From JBDXHU01 sp039989475 (GTDB taxonomy: Bacteria > Pseudomonadota > Gammaproteobacteria > Pseudomonadales > Halieaceae), in NCBI GenBank assembly GCA_039989475.1, contig JBDXHU010000004.1, forward strand, positions 124,001 to 188,000: a stretch of DNA of 64,000 nucleotides. The letters are read 5' to 3'. The notes under the pieces are model-generated. The model ran no database searches. It had not been told where the DNA came from and was given only the letters and a program-made list of their open reading frames with translations. The translations under genes were made by a program, and so were the position numbers. Positions within the stretch are counted from its first letter, which is position 1, and every line of letters starts with the position of its first letter. Of this stretch, positions 1 through 8,877 are shown piece by piece.

Positions 1-2
1 AT

Positions 3-1370
3 TGGTTCATCGATCAGGAAATTTTCGGACACCGGATTTTGGACCCAAACAGAAAAATTCGCGCTTATAACATTAAGCGTAAATTCGCTGACTGGGACTT
101 CTCGGAAGGAAGCATACTTTGGTCCGGCAAAGGTGATCGTAAAAATTTCGATCTTCGATATCTGATTTTGCAAAGAGCCCTGGCAGACAAGGTCCAGAGC
201 AGATCAAGTGCAAGCAGGATGTTTGAGGAGCTTGGTCGAGTCAGGTTTGGCTCATTTCGCAGTTTCGAAAATAAGTATGCGTTAATTGGTAACAAATCAA
301 AGCAGTTGTTCCTGCAGCGACGCCGACGAGTAACGCTGTATGTACCGCGTCTGGACCTACCATGGAAAGCCCCGGGGAATAAGGCTGTCAAGATTGCCAA
401 GCTAAGTGCTGATGTTATCGATTTAAGACTGCATTGGAAAAGATTTGCAATCATGCTGGCCAATGAATTGGAGTCCAGGGGTGTCTATGTAAATGTAGAA
501 GAGATTCCAATGTGGACACTAGAGCCATCTTTGATCGAGTCCAAGTCTGATCACCTAGCGATAGTGCCTCATCGCTGCAATATTGATTTCGAGACCACCG
601 AAAAACCCGTATTATTTTACATGCAGGAATATTTCCGCTGGGTATTCACGCTGGACGCAAGTGGTTGGAGCGCAGCATCTTCAATCTATCCTCTCAATCT
701 TGCAGACTTGAAGCCTACAGAGAAGGGGGTTTACGATAGATATAGAGAATTACTACTGCAAGGTAATCTAGAGAGTAAGTTCGAACAGGCCAACTCATCT
801 ACCGTTTCTCAATTGCAGAAGAACGGCGAAATTCCCCGAGAAGGCTATATATTTTACCCTCTGCAAATACCTCACGACCAATCCATTAGGTATTTTTCAA
901 GCACTTCGGAAGAGTTGGTGATAGACGTACTGACAAATTGGGCTTTGGCAAACAATGTAAACCTGGTGCTAAAGCCACACCCAGCGAACATGGATAGCAT
1001 GAATCAATTTAAGCAGTATGTAGATAATAGGCGGGTATTTTGGTCAACTTCCAATGTTCACGATTTAATAGGAAATAGCCTGGCAGTATTTACTATTAAC
1101 AGCGGCGTCGGTTTCGAGGCACTATTTCACACCAAGCCAATAGTCACATTTGGACGCGCCGAATATGACTGTGTCACTTTCAATGGTAACTTAAACAATA
1201 TCGATGAAGCATATGACTACTGTATAAACTCTGATGTAAAAAGTTTGGACGCATCTTATCGGACGTTTGTGGATTGGTTCCTTGGAGACTACGCAATTGA
1301 CATGTCACAACCAGAGCTAGCCAATCGGCGCCTCTCCGCCGCCGCAGATACAGTTTTCAAAATGTTATGA
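3..1370 (+). CDS. Capsule polysaccharide synthesis-like protein (5' truncated)
   Basis: The reading frame is open to the first base of the window, so the gene starts upstream and about 455 residues are visible; the TTG at 39 is an internal codon that could be mistaken for a start. The C-terminal half resembles the capsule-synthesis (KpsS/KpsC, Capsule_synth) fold: a YPLQIPHD segment, a LVLKPHP segment and a late NSGVGFEALF...KPIVTFG block, the nucleotide-sugar binding pattern of that family. The family transfers sugars to, or builds the lipid linker of, exported polysaccharides at the inner membrane. The stop overlaps the next start by 4 bp (ATGA), so it is translationally coupled to the ABC-transporter permease, which fits a role in making or attaching the exported glycan. 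Family assignment is fairly secure; the exact sugar is unknown. Confidence 0.7.
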   Translation, partial: WFIDQEIFGHRILDPNRKIRAYNIKRKFADWDFSEGSILWSGKGDRKNFDLRYLILQRALADKVQSRSSASRMFEELGRVRFGSFRSFENKYALIGNKSKQLFLQRRRRVTLYVPRLDLPWKAPGNKAVKIAKLSADVIDLRLHWKRFAIMLANELESRGVYVNVEEIPMWTLEPSLIESKSDHLAIVPHRCNIDFETTEKPVLFYMQEYFRWVFTLDASGWSAASSIYPLNLADLKPTEKGVYDRYRELLLQGNLESKFEQANSSTVSQLQKNGEIPREGYIFYPLQIPHDQSIRYFSSTSEELVIDVLTNWALANNVNLVLKPHPANMDSMNQFKQYVDNRRVFWSTSNVHDLIGNSLAVFTINSGVGFEALFHTKPIVTFGRAEYDCVTFNGNLNNIDEAYDYCINSDVKSLDASYRTFVDWFLGDYAIDMSQPELANRRLSAAADTVFKML

Positions 1371-2182
1371 ACGCTGCAAAGTACCAGAACCTCCATAAAT
1401 CACTTATCGCCGGGTGGACCCTTGGTGCGCGCTCAGTAAATATTCAGGTGAAAGAGCATATGCTCGGCTATGCATGGAATTTCATCATTCCAGTGATTTA
1501 CGCCATTTGCTATGTATATGTCCGGCAGGCAGTTCTCGGAAATAGATCTATTGTCGAGCCGGCAGACTGGTGGGACATCATAAGGGTGTTCTCCGGACTA
1601 ACCCTTTTTCAGGCGTGGTATCAATGTCTTCAAGATATGTCGGCATTCATATCAAAGAACAGAGGAATGCTTCGTGGAATGAACGTCGGAGTATCTCCAT
1701 TTATAATCGCGGTTGCTCTAGAAGCGTCTCTTTCTTTCGTGATTCGATTTATTACAATAATAACTGCGATTCTCGTACTCGGCGTTGACCTATCACTTTC
1801 AAGCTCTGAGTGGATGTGGGTTATTGGCTGTCTATTTGCATTAATACTTTCTTCAATTGCAATGGGGATGTTGCTGTCACCATGGGCAGTACTCTTCGCC
1901 GACGTAAGGAAAGCATTGCAATCGCTTAGTCTGCCTCTTGTTTTAATCACCCCTATCTTCTACCCGGCGGTAGTTGATCCGGCCTACTCTATCTACTGGA
2001 TTGAGATTGCCAACCCGCTCGCTTCTCCACTTATCGTTCTTCAGCATACGCTCTCCGGAGAGGGCCCGGTATTTGCCAACGTGATGGTAAGCTGGGTACT
2101 TTTATCCATATTCATAATTTGGATGAGTGCGATTCATATCCAGAAGCAAGTACCTATCCTGCTGGAACGAATGGGTAACTAA
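1367..2182 (+). CDS. wzm: Polysaccharide ABC transporter permease (Wzm/KpsM type)
   Basis: This 271-residue integral membrane protein has about six hydrophobic segments (roughly residues 30-50, 68-85, 115-140, 145-170, 180-200 and 235-255), the ABC-2 permease layout of Wzm and KpsM. It would form the inner-membrane channel that moves lipid-linked polysaccharide to the periplasm, powered by the ATPase encoded next. Its ATG lies inside the stop of the preceding gene, and its own stop shares a base with the next start, so the three are tightly coupled. The partner carries a Wzt-type C-terminal domain, which favours an O-antigen-like substrate over a group 2 capsule. Confidence 0.88.
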   Translation: MNAAKYQNLHKSLIAGWTLGARSVNIQVKEHMLGYAWNFIIPVIYAICYVYVRQAVLGNRSIVEPADWWDIIRVFSGLTLFQAWYQCLQDMSAFISKNRGMLRGMNVGVSPFIIAVALEASLSFVIRFITIITAILVLGVDLSLSSSEWMWVIGCLFALILSSIAMGMLLSPWAVLFADVRKALQSLSLPLVLITPIFYPAVVDPAYSIYWIEIANPLASPLIVLQHTLSGEGPVFANVMVSWVLLSIFIIWMSAIHIQKQVPILLERMGN

Positions 2183-3426
2183 TGACCGAACTACTTAAAG
2201 TCGAAAAATTGTGGAAGAAGTATTCTGTTAACCTTAAGTCCACTGCAAAATACGCTGCTAGGGATATTCTTCGGACCTCGCTGGGCTTCAACCCCGCGCC
2301 AAGCGAACTAAGAGATTCTGAGTTCTGGGCGCTGAGAGATATCAACCTCGATGTAAAACGCGGGGAGGTCCTTGGGATATTAGGCCGTAACGGCGCTGGT
2401 AAGAGCACATTGCTCAAGTGCATCGCAAACAAGGTTCGTGCAGACCGTGGATCGATAGATATCAATGGAGAACTTGGTCATCTCATAGAAATGAGCGCCG
2501 GGTTTTCTCCTACCATGACAGGTCGGGACAATGTCAAAGTGCGCGGCAAATTGATTGGGAAGTCTGGCACTAATTTGAACATCTATGTGGACAGGGTTGC
2601 GGAATTCGCTGACATCGGTGAATTTTTTGATGCACCAGTCCAGATATATAGCTCTGGGATGCGGGCGAGGGTGGGGTTCGCCGCCTCTGTTTTTATCGAC
2701 CCGGACATTCTCATTATCGATGAAGTTCTGGCTGTAGGAGATCTATCATTTCGACTCAGGTGCTACGATCAAATCAACGAATTAACCAGGAAAGCTGCAG
2801 TAATATTTGTTTCACACTCGCTCGGACACATAGCCAGGCTCTGCAACCGTGGGCTTTACCTGCACAAGGGCGAGACCGTGTACACAGGCGACATACAGCA
2901 AGCTATTCGGCTCTACCAGGACGACTCTGAGTCGCTGAGTGCTAAAAGCGCCGGGCGGCATACCTTTAACGAAGACCTCGTGAGCATGACTCTGCTGGTA
3001 AACGAACAGCGCACCGAAGACGGCGCCAGAGTTAATTATGGCGACGATCTGGGGTTGCATATCGACGCGTCAAAACTAGCTCACGGTGCACAGATCAGGA
3101 TCCTGCTTAAAGATTCATCGCACTCTCTTGTCTCCGACTGGAACTCCTTTCGGTCCGCCCTGGAGTGGCCGGACCGTTACAAATTGCTATCGGCGGAACT
3201 GGGAAAGGCTGAACTCAATCCCGGCAGCTACAGTTTCACTTTGCAAATCATGGATCCGACAGGCGTCAACCTTTTGTGCATGTCAAATTCAGTCAGCTTC
3301 ATGGTAAAGGGCACGCGATTTTATGATCTACCCAGCCAGCGCCTTGCAAAGTGGGACTTCAATAATCCAGATGATAAATTCGCTAACCAACCAATAGAGA
3401 GTATGCCGGATGTCAACCGGAATTAA
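2182..3426 (+). CDS. wzt: Polysaccharide ABC transporter ATPase with C-terminal glycan-binding domain (Wzt)
   Basis: The 414-residue protein has a nucleotide-binding domain at residues 1-245 with Walker A GRNGAGKST, signature YSSGMRARVGF and Walker B ILIIDEVLAVGD, followed by a beta-rich domain at about 255-395. Family knowledge: in Wzt proteins this C-terminal domain recognises the capped non-reducing end of the O-polysaccharide. The cap is often a methyl or sulfate-like group, and the genes directly downstream encode a methyltransferase and a sulfotransferase, so one of these may provide the export signal (inference). It starts one base inside the wzm stop codon and overlaps the next gene by 17 bp. 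Confidence 0.9.
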   Translation: MTELLKVEKLWKKYSVNLKSTAKYAARDILRTSLGFNPAPSELRDSEFWALRDINLDVKRGEVLGILGRNGAGKSTLLKCIANKVRADRGSIDINGELGHLIEMSAGFSPTMTGRDNVKVRGKLIGKSGTNLNIYVDRVAEFADIGEFFDAPVQIYSSGMRARVGFAASVFIDPDILIIDEVLAVGDLSFRLRCYDQINELTRKAAVIFVSHSLGHIARLCNRGLYLHKGETVYTGDIQQAIRLYQDDSESLSAKSAGRHTFNEDLVSMTLLVNEQRTEDGARVNYGDDLGLHIDASKLAHGAQIRILLKDSSHSLVSDWNSFRSALEWPDRYKLLSAELGKAELNPGSYSFTLQIMDPTGVNLLCMSNSVSFMVKGTRFYDLPSQRLAKWDFNNPDDKFANQPIESMPDVNRN

Positions 3427-4063
3427 CCGTGAGGGCGCATTCAAACGCGCATTCGAATTTATCTACAAGTCTGAAACTAGAGGATCCTATGTCGAGTTTG
3501 GAACCTGGCAAGGCTCATCTCTGATTAGAGCTATTCGACAGAATAATAACTGGAGTAATAAGACCGGACAGGTATTTGTCGAGGATTTCTATGGTTTTGA
3601 TTCATTTCAGGGTCTTCCGGTTTTTCTGGAAGAGGACGCCTTAGCTGAATACGAAGTATTCAAGACCGGCCAATTTTCAGACACCAGCATCGCGACCGTA
3701 ACGAAGAATATCCAAGAAGCTGGTCTTTCAACTGACATGCTAAGACTGATTCCCGGCTTTTTCGCCGATAGCTTGAAATCAGAACATGTGCAGGACGAGC
3801 TGAGTTATCCTGTCGCGATCGCCCATATAGATTGCGACCTATTGAGCTCAGCCGCCCAGTGCCTTGATTTTCTTGAGACCAGGCTGACTGATGGTGCCAT
3901 CGTTATGTTCGACGATTGGTTTTGTTATCGAGGGAGACAGGACAAGGGTGTTAGGGCCGCGTGTTCTGCGTGGCAACAGAAATCGCAACACTCTCTCACT
4001 GAATATTTTACATACAGTTGGGCAGGAATGGCCTTCATTTGCAATCTGCCCGGTGATGAATAG
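3410..4063 (+). CDS. TylF/MycF-like SAM-dependent O-methyltransferase
   Basis: The 217-residue protein begins its core with GSYVEFGTWQGSS (about residues 25-37), a SAM-binding glycine-rich loop. Its later HIDCDL (about 139-144) and MFDDWFCY segments are the acidic metal/SAM-binding signatures of macrocin (TylF)-type sugar O-methyltransferases. It probably methylates a sugar of the exported glycan. The start overlaps the wzt 3' end by 17 bp and the stop shares a base with the GTG start of the following sulfotransferase, so it belongs to the exporter operon. The position just after Wzt makes a chain-capping role attractive but unproven. Confidence 0.75.
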   Translation: MSTGINREGAFKRAFEFIYKSETRGSYVEFGTWQGSSLIRAIRQNNNWSNKTGQVFVEDFYGFDSFQGLPVFLEEDALAEYEVFKTGQFSDTSIATVTKNIQEAGLSTDMLRLIPGFFADSLKSEHVQDELSYPVAIAHIDCDLLSSAAQCLDFLETRLTDGAIVMFDDWFCYRGRQDKGVRAACSAWQQKSQHSLTEYFTYSWAGMAFICNLPGDE

Positions 4064-4881
4064 TGCCAGCTAAGCGAATAGTAATGATTGGCGGCTGCCC
4101 GCGCAGCGGGACAACCGCACTGCTGCAGCATCTGAACAGCAGCCCGGGGGTCTTCATCTCTTCCGAAGAAAACTTGTTCAAGATGATGCCTCGCATGCGC
4201 GACATTCTGGGCACCCGAGAAAGAAGACAGGGCATCGCTAAAGGTCGCAACAGGCAGCTATCAGCTAGAGAAACAATGTCTTTTCAAGATATGCAACAGC
4301 ACACTTTTTCAGAAGCGGGTGCTTGGCCAACTGTTGAGTTCATGTATGAGTGGCATCATGCCCAGTTGCAACCGGGCGTGCCGCTGGTGCTATGGGGTGA
4401 CAAGTTTCCCAACTACTTTAGACAGCTTGAAAACATAAATCTAATACCAAATGCGGCCTACATTCACATCACACGAAACCCGCTGGATGTCGTAAACTCC
4501 ATGATTCGCAGGACCGAGATGGCCCGGCAGGGAAAGGACTGGTGGAAGGCCATTACGAATCTACAGGACATGATCTCCCGATGGTCAGAAGCTTTTTCCA
4601 CGGTACAAAAGCACTCTGCAGATCCTCGAGTTTTGCATATTCACTATGAACAACTGGTGTTTGAAACTACGGGTACGACTAGATTACTTGAGTCATTTTT
4701 GGATGAGACGCTGTCAGGTTCAAGCAAGCTAATCTCTGACCCAAAATTACATCATGAAAGAAATTATCTGAACCCAGAAATTATAACAGCAATTTCAGAG
4801 CACCCTGTTGTCAAGGAGTATCTTATACACTGCCAGCAGGAAAATATTCCGCTTACCTGGCCCACAGAGCCGCTAGCATGA
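4063..4881 (+). CDS. Sulfotransferase family protein
   Basis: The GTG start at 4063 overlaps the last base of the previous stop. The 272-residue protein opens with IGGCPRSGTTALLQHL, the 5'-phosphosulfate-binding loop of PAPS-dependent sulfotransferases. HITRNPLDVVNSMIRR around residue 145 matches the 3'-phosphate-binding element. It should transfer sulfate from PAPS to a carbohydrate hydroxyl. Last gene of the plus-strand exporter operon; its 3' end overlaps the convergent neighbour by 9 bp. It is one of three sulfotransferase-like genes in the first 14 kb. Confidence 0.8.
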   Translation: MPAKRIVMIGGCPRSGTTALLQHLNSSPGVFISSEENLFKMMPRMRDILGTRERRQGIAKGRNRQLSARETMSFQDMQQHTFSEAGAWPTVEFMYEWHHAQLQPGVPLVLWGDKFPNYFRQLENINLIPNAAYIHITRNPLDVVNSMIRRTEMARQGKDWWKAITNLQDMISRWSEAFSTVQKHSADPRVLHIHYEQLVFETTGTTRLLESFLDETLSGSSKLISDPKLHHERNYLNPEIITAISEHPVVKEYLIHCQQENIPLTWPTEPLA

Positions 4882-5730
4882 TGCCAAAAACTCTTTACGA
4901 TAGCGGTCAACGATACTGAAATAGTGCAATTCTGGATTTAGCATACTACTCGGATTTACCTGGTGCTCTGTAGAGAGTGCTTTGCGTCCAAAGAATATTT
5001 GGTGAGAAACCTTCCTGCTGTCCACAAACCAAACTTCGCCCGGATCAAAGAAAACAATGTGCTTGTCCTTACCTTCCCGTCCAGCACACTTCATATCACC
5101 AAATACTGAGAAATTCAGGTTATGGCATATTCTGCCAGGGGTTCCGCTTTTCAGTAGATCCGTGTCTACCAGATGCAGGGAGTGTTGAAGCAGATGCTCT
5201 AACGTGTGACTCGTATGCCAGATTCGCGGTACTGTATCGAGGTTTACAAAGAGTCGAACGTGGTGATCTGGAAAATCCTCCTTATACACATCTAGATGAA
5301 GATTTTCGTTTATCGTGTCCGTCAAACGCCAGGTAACAGAAGGGCGATTCACGTCATATCGGGGGAAAAGTGTGTCTGTTATCTCTAGCACCTGCTGGTT
5401 GATCCACGCCACTTGGCTCGCGAAGTAATTCATTCGATCACGGTTTTCACCGAAGGTGTCCCTGTAAAGTTCATCGAATACGCGGGGCTTGGATGCATAC
5501 TGCCTGGAAAAATTAAGTGACTTAAACTTCTTGTTTGAACGAAGATTTTCATCAAACTGGAGCTCTGAGAGAAACGCAAAATCACAATCGATTTTTAGAT
5601 TGGAAACAGAAACTGCTTTGCCAGCCTCATAGAGTTCTGTTGCGGTAGCACTGAGCGCTTCTGAGGGCTGGTTGTAATCCAACTCCGCAAAGTAGTCCTC
5701 CACCTGGCTGTGCTTGAATATCCTGGCCAT
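4873..5730 (-). CDS. Fe(II)/2-oxoglutarate dioxygenase-like protein, possible Kdo-hydroxylase family
   Basis: This 285-residue soluble protein has no signal peptide. An ENLHLDVYKEDFP stretch near residue 140 provides an HxD metal-binding pair, and DSRKVSHQIFFGR near residue 240 gives a distal His and an Arg, together forming a 2-oxoglutarate/Fe(II) facial-triad pattern. Layout and length (about 280) recall the Kdo 3-hydroxylase (KdoO) family, which modifies the inner core of lipopolysaccharide. I recognise this only by eye, and another sugar or lipid hydroxylase of the same fold is equally possible. It is the last gene of a minus-strand group with methyltransferases and glycosyltransferases. 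Confidence 0.5.
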   Translation of the reverse strand: MARIFKHSQVEDYFAELDYNQPSEALSATATELYEAGKAVSVSNLKIDCDFAFLSELQFDENLRSNKKFKSLNFSRQYASKPRVFDELYRDTFGENRDRMNYFASQVAWINQQVLEITDTLFPRYDVNRPSVTWRLTDTINENLHLDVYKEDFPDHHVRLFVNLDTVPRIWHTSHTLEHLLQHSLHLVDTDLLKSGTPGRICHNLNFSVFGDMKCAGREGKDKHIVFFDPGEVWFVDSRKVSHQIFFGRKALSTEHQVNPSSMLNPELHYFSIVDRYRKEFLASC

Positions 5731-5734
5731 ATCG

Positions 5735-6646
5735 CTACTTCTTCGCTAAAGGCGGTTCGTAATCCGTAAGGAAGCTGTTGAAAAGTTCGTCGTATTTTTT
5801 GTCCTTATAGAAAATATAGTTGAAGCCCCCTTTACCAGTTTTACGCATACTCTCAACCTGCTCGACGGAAAAAACTGTTTTTCGGTTTGTGCGCAATTGA
5901 TCGATAGAGTATCGCCATCCAATTTCCACCATACGGTCAATAATCTCTACACAGTGTGGGAGTCGATGATCAATCTCGATCAATATGCTTTCGACCTCAC
6001 CACGTTGAAACGTTTTCCAACTTCCTTCGACAACCTTGTGTTCGAGGCCATCAACATCAATTTTGACAAATTTTGGCACGGGCACTGCGCCCTGCTCTAC
6101 CAAGGCATCCAGCGGAAACGATACGCAGCCCTGCTCAAGTCGTTGATCAATTGATGTTTGCAATGCACCAAAGTCCTTATCTTCTAGCCACGTGTTTTCG
6201 GCGAAATCATGGTGAGATAAACCTTCAGCAAACCCCCCTAAAAGTAGACGATCAACACTAACCTCATTCCCTAACGCCATACAATAGGCCAATACTTTTC
6301 CATGGAGATCGTTAATAAAAATATTCTTGTTAAGCTCTGCAAAGTTAAGCGCTTCCGGCTCAAACGCATATACCCGCGCCCCTCTCACCTTGCCTGCGTA
6401 GGCCGTGTACATCCCTATATTGGCCCCAATATCTACAAACACGTCGTCAGATTGAATCATGTCTAGCCAGGGGATGGTTGTTGGCTCCTTGGAATGCAGG
6501 GTTTCAACCCGTTTTACCGCTAGTCGGTTTGTCGCGGCGTACCGAAGCGGAACCTCATCAACCACCACCTCCGCAAAGCCAAGCTTTAACCATGGTTCAT
6601 CAATCTCTCCTCGCCGTATCTTGCCGAGTTTTCGCATCTTGGACAT
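5735..6646 (-). CDS. FkbM family methyltransferase
   Basis: The 303-residue protein contains DVFVDIGANIGMYT (about residues 68-81), the SAM-binding motif I of FkbM-type methyltransferases. ARVYAFEPEALNF and VKIDVDGLEHKVVEG follow in the expected order. FkbM-like enzymes O-methylate sugars and are common in polysaccharide loci. It lies 11 bp after the upstream methyltransferase gene and 4 bp before the dioxygenase-like gene, so all three are probably co-transcribed. Confidence 0.82.
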   Translation of the reverse strand: MSKMRKLGKIRRGEIDEPWLKLGFAEVVVDEVPLRYAATNRLAVKRVETLHSKEPTTIPWLDMIQSDDVFVDIGANIGMYTAYAGKVRGARVYAFEPEALNFAELNKNIFINDLHGKVLAYCMALGNEVSVDRLLLGGFAEGLSHHDFAENTWLEDKDFGALQTSIDQRLEQGCVSFPLDALVEQGAVPVPKFVKIDVDGLEHKVVEGSWKTFQRGEVESILIEIDHRLPHCVEIIDRMVEIGWRYSIDQLRTNRKTVFSVEQVESMRKTGKGGFNYIFYKDKKYDELFNSFLTDYEPPLAKK

Positions 6647-6657
6647 GTTCGAATATC

Positions 6658-7713
6658 CTATTTACTCAAAATAAAGTGAAAGTCTTTATGGTTTGCTGTG
6701 TGCTCAATCTTGAACCAACTATAACCTAATCGTTCACAAGCTTTTTCAAGCAATTGCGACATGTTTCGATTGGTGTAGTAATGCGCGTGTATTGATCGAT
6801 TCTGTTTCATAACTTCACGCGGGTCGTGTCCAGGCATGTTGAGAGTGACGTGGCGGATATAGTGTTCCAACGTTGGCTGCCATAATCCCTGCTCGTATTC
6901 ATCATCCCATTCATGCGGCTCGCTGGGATTATGAGGAGCATCTTTAGTGCCATAGAGATCCGGAACGACCGCCAGAACTTTTCCATCTGGCTTCAACTTA
7001 TCTCTCCAGTGCTCTAGATGTCCATAGGGATTCGCGAGGTGTTCAAAAACATGACTCGAAAATATGAAATCCAGGCTATTGTCACTAAAAGGTAGGTCGT
7101 TTGCATCGCCAATTTTGTAGCGATCCCATAATCGACTATCGACCTTGTATTTTCCTTCCTTATTGTAGAGTCGATTCCAGTCTTCCGGAGGCATCTGCTC
7201 GATGTAATAGACATCAGAGGAAAAGGAGGGCTTAACTTGAGGGTGTGGTCCCGGGCCTATTTCCAGCCCCTTTCCTTTCGCAAGTTTAAGCAGCCCATTC
7301 CGGCTAAGGGCGCGATGAACGGCGATGAAGATACTATCTTTTCCGGAGCCAGTATTCTCAATTTTGAGGTCCAAATTTTCATCTTGCTCTGACCCGTCAA
7401 ATTTCCAAGGCACTAATAGTGGAACAGGGTGTGAATCGAGGCGACGCTTAAAAACTCCTTCTTCACACGCCCGGTGTACAAGCGACAGACGCACTTCGCC
7501 TTTTCGGCGAGCAGCGACCCCATACCATCCACAGAAATCCGGGCGGGAAGTGAAAGGGTAGAATTGCAACAGATTTTCCAAGGTAACTGACTCGCCCGGC
7601 TCGAGAACGATGCCGCGCCACAGTTGCCCGAAAATCTTGTTCTTGCTTATTTTTGGTGCTCCACCAAGCTGTAAACGGCGATCTCGCCGACGTAACATAT
7701 CAAACAAATTCAC
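6658..7713 (-). CDS. SAM-dependent methyltransferase (class I)
   Basis: The 351-residue protein has an N-terminal region of about 120 residues without a recognised domain. A Rossmann methyltransferase domain follows, with GLEIGPGPHPQ near residue 150, ANDLPFSDNSLDFIFSSHVFEH near 205 and DGKVLAVVPDLYG near 240. The order matches the Methyltransf_11 family. The stop-start overlap with the upstream glycosyltransferase is 4 bp. The N-terminal beta-rich part could bind carbohydrate, but nothing in the sequence proves it. Confidence 0.75.
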   Translation of the reverse strand: MNLFDMLRRRDRRLQLGGAPKISKNKIFGQLWRGIVLEPGESVTLENLLQFYPFTSRPDFCGWYGVAARRKGEVRLSLVHRACEEGVFKRRLDSHPVPLLVPWKFDGSEQDENLDLKIENTGSGKDSIFIAVHRALSRNGLLKLAKGKGLEIGPGPHPQVKPSFSSDVYYIEQMPPEDWNRLYNKEGKYKVDSRLWDRYKIGDANDLPFSDNSLDFIFSSHVFEHLANPYGHLEHWRDKLKPDGKVLAVVPDLYGTKDAPHNPSEPHEWDDEYEQGLWQPTLEHYIRHVTLNMPGHDPREVMKQNRSIHAHYYTNRNMSQLLEKACERLGYSWFKIEHTANHKDFHFILSK

Positions 7714-8867
7714 AGCAAGGCTCCAAAAATGTCTTCAATTTGCAACGACAAAGCTTGCAGGGAAAAATTTTCACGGCAATACTGTTCAGCACTTAAACGG
7801 CCTTCTTTTATTTCCGCGGCATCATTGAGAGTCTGTTCAAGTACCACTTTCCACTGATCTGGACCAGCCAGGCGGCCGCTGCCAGGCTTAACAACCTCTT
7901 CATAGACCATCACATCACTGGCAATCGTGTATATACCGCAGGCAGTGTATTCAACAAACTTGGTAGGCGCCCTGCAGCGATTAAATACCGTATCCTGTAA
8001 AGGTGCCAACCCGACACTCCATCCGAGAGAGGACAAATGGGCTAGAAATCCCAGATAATCTTTTTTAACCGAGTGGGCAGCTATTTGTTTGGAATACCCA
8101 AGTAGTTGTTCGGGCATCTTAATGGTGCCAAACGTTTCAAACCGCATATTGACATTGCTTTTCAACAGTTGATCCAGGGCGGGAACCACTAACTCCAGAT
8201 CTGCTTGGTGACCCTTGGATCCCATGTAGCCGATAGTTACTGCAGGACCCTGCTGGATAATAGATGGCTCAATCAAATGTCGCATAAATGGTGCATAAAT
8301 ACGGCCGGATATCACTTCCAATCCTGGAAGGTGTTCCTGAAGTCGTGACCGAAGTCGATTAGTTGACGCGTACACCAGGTCGACAGCGCGCATCGCTTTT
8401 CTTCGGATCTCCACAACGTCCGGCCTGCCATGGGTCTTTTGTATTGAATCCCCGAGGTGGTCAGTAATCGCTAGCAAATCGTCATCTATGTGATAGAGGG
8501 TTGGAATGCCCGCTGATGCGGCGCACTCTACCAAATGCAAAGATTCCGCAGTGCTACAACGGGACAGCACCACAAGATCTGGCTTAACCGTGCTAATGAG
8601 CCCTTCAAGAAAGCCCTGCCCAAACGCCCGCGCTCTGGTAGCAAGCTCTTTCTGGCTGAAAACGGACATCTTTATACCTGCGCGTCTGGCCCACTGCTCT
8701 ACGGGGAAAAGGAAGCTGAGATAGTATGTCGCGTTAAGATGCTCACTGATTAACAATAGATCAGGACCGCCAGCCAACTCGGATGAAACCACATGTTCGG
8801 GCAGAAACTGTGCTGCAGGTTCTATTTTTGAGTCTCCTCCGAATAGAGTTTTTGGAAATTTCAGCAT
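7710..8867 (-). CDS. Glycosyltransferase (GT4/GT1-like)
   Basis: From the ATG at 8867 the protein is 385 residues. It carries LYHIDDDLLAITDHLG in the acceptor half and a C-terminal APTKFVEYTACGIYTIASD segment, the nucleotide-sugar binding region of GT-B glycosyltransferases. A longer frame opens at 8954 but would overlap the upstream gene by 77 bp, against 1-11 bp elsewhere in this operon. An ATG at 8909 preceded by AAAGAG is a further candidate, so the exact start is uncertain. It probably adds one sugar of the repeat unit. Confidence 0.72.
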   Translation of the reverse strand: MLKFPKTLFGGDSKIEPAAQFLPEHVVSSELAGGPDLLLISEHLNATYYLSFLFPVEQWARRAGIKMSVFSQKELATRARAFGQGFLEGLISTVKPDLVVLSRCSTAESLHLVECAASAGIPTLYHIDDDLLAITDHLGDSIQKTHGRPDVVEIRRKAMRAVDLVYASTNRLRSRLQEHLPGLEVISGRIYAPFMRHLIEPSIIQQGPAVTIGYMGSKGHQADLELVVPALDQLLKSNVNMRFETFGTIKMPEQLLGYSKQIAAHSVKKDYLGFLAHLSSLGWSVGLAPLQDTVFNRCRAPTKFVEYTACGIYTIASDVMVYEEVVKPGSGRLAGPDQWKVVLEQTLNDAAEIKEGRLSAEQYCRENFSLQALSLQIEDIFGALL

Positions 8868-8877
8868 GCGTGCTGCA

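Noticed and set aside
1967..1974. GGCGGTAG, identical to the ops element found before polysaccharide operons
   Set aside because: It lies inside the wzm coding sequence without the surrounding JUMPstart sequence; probably chance.
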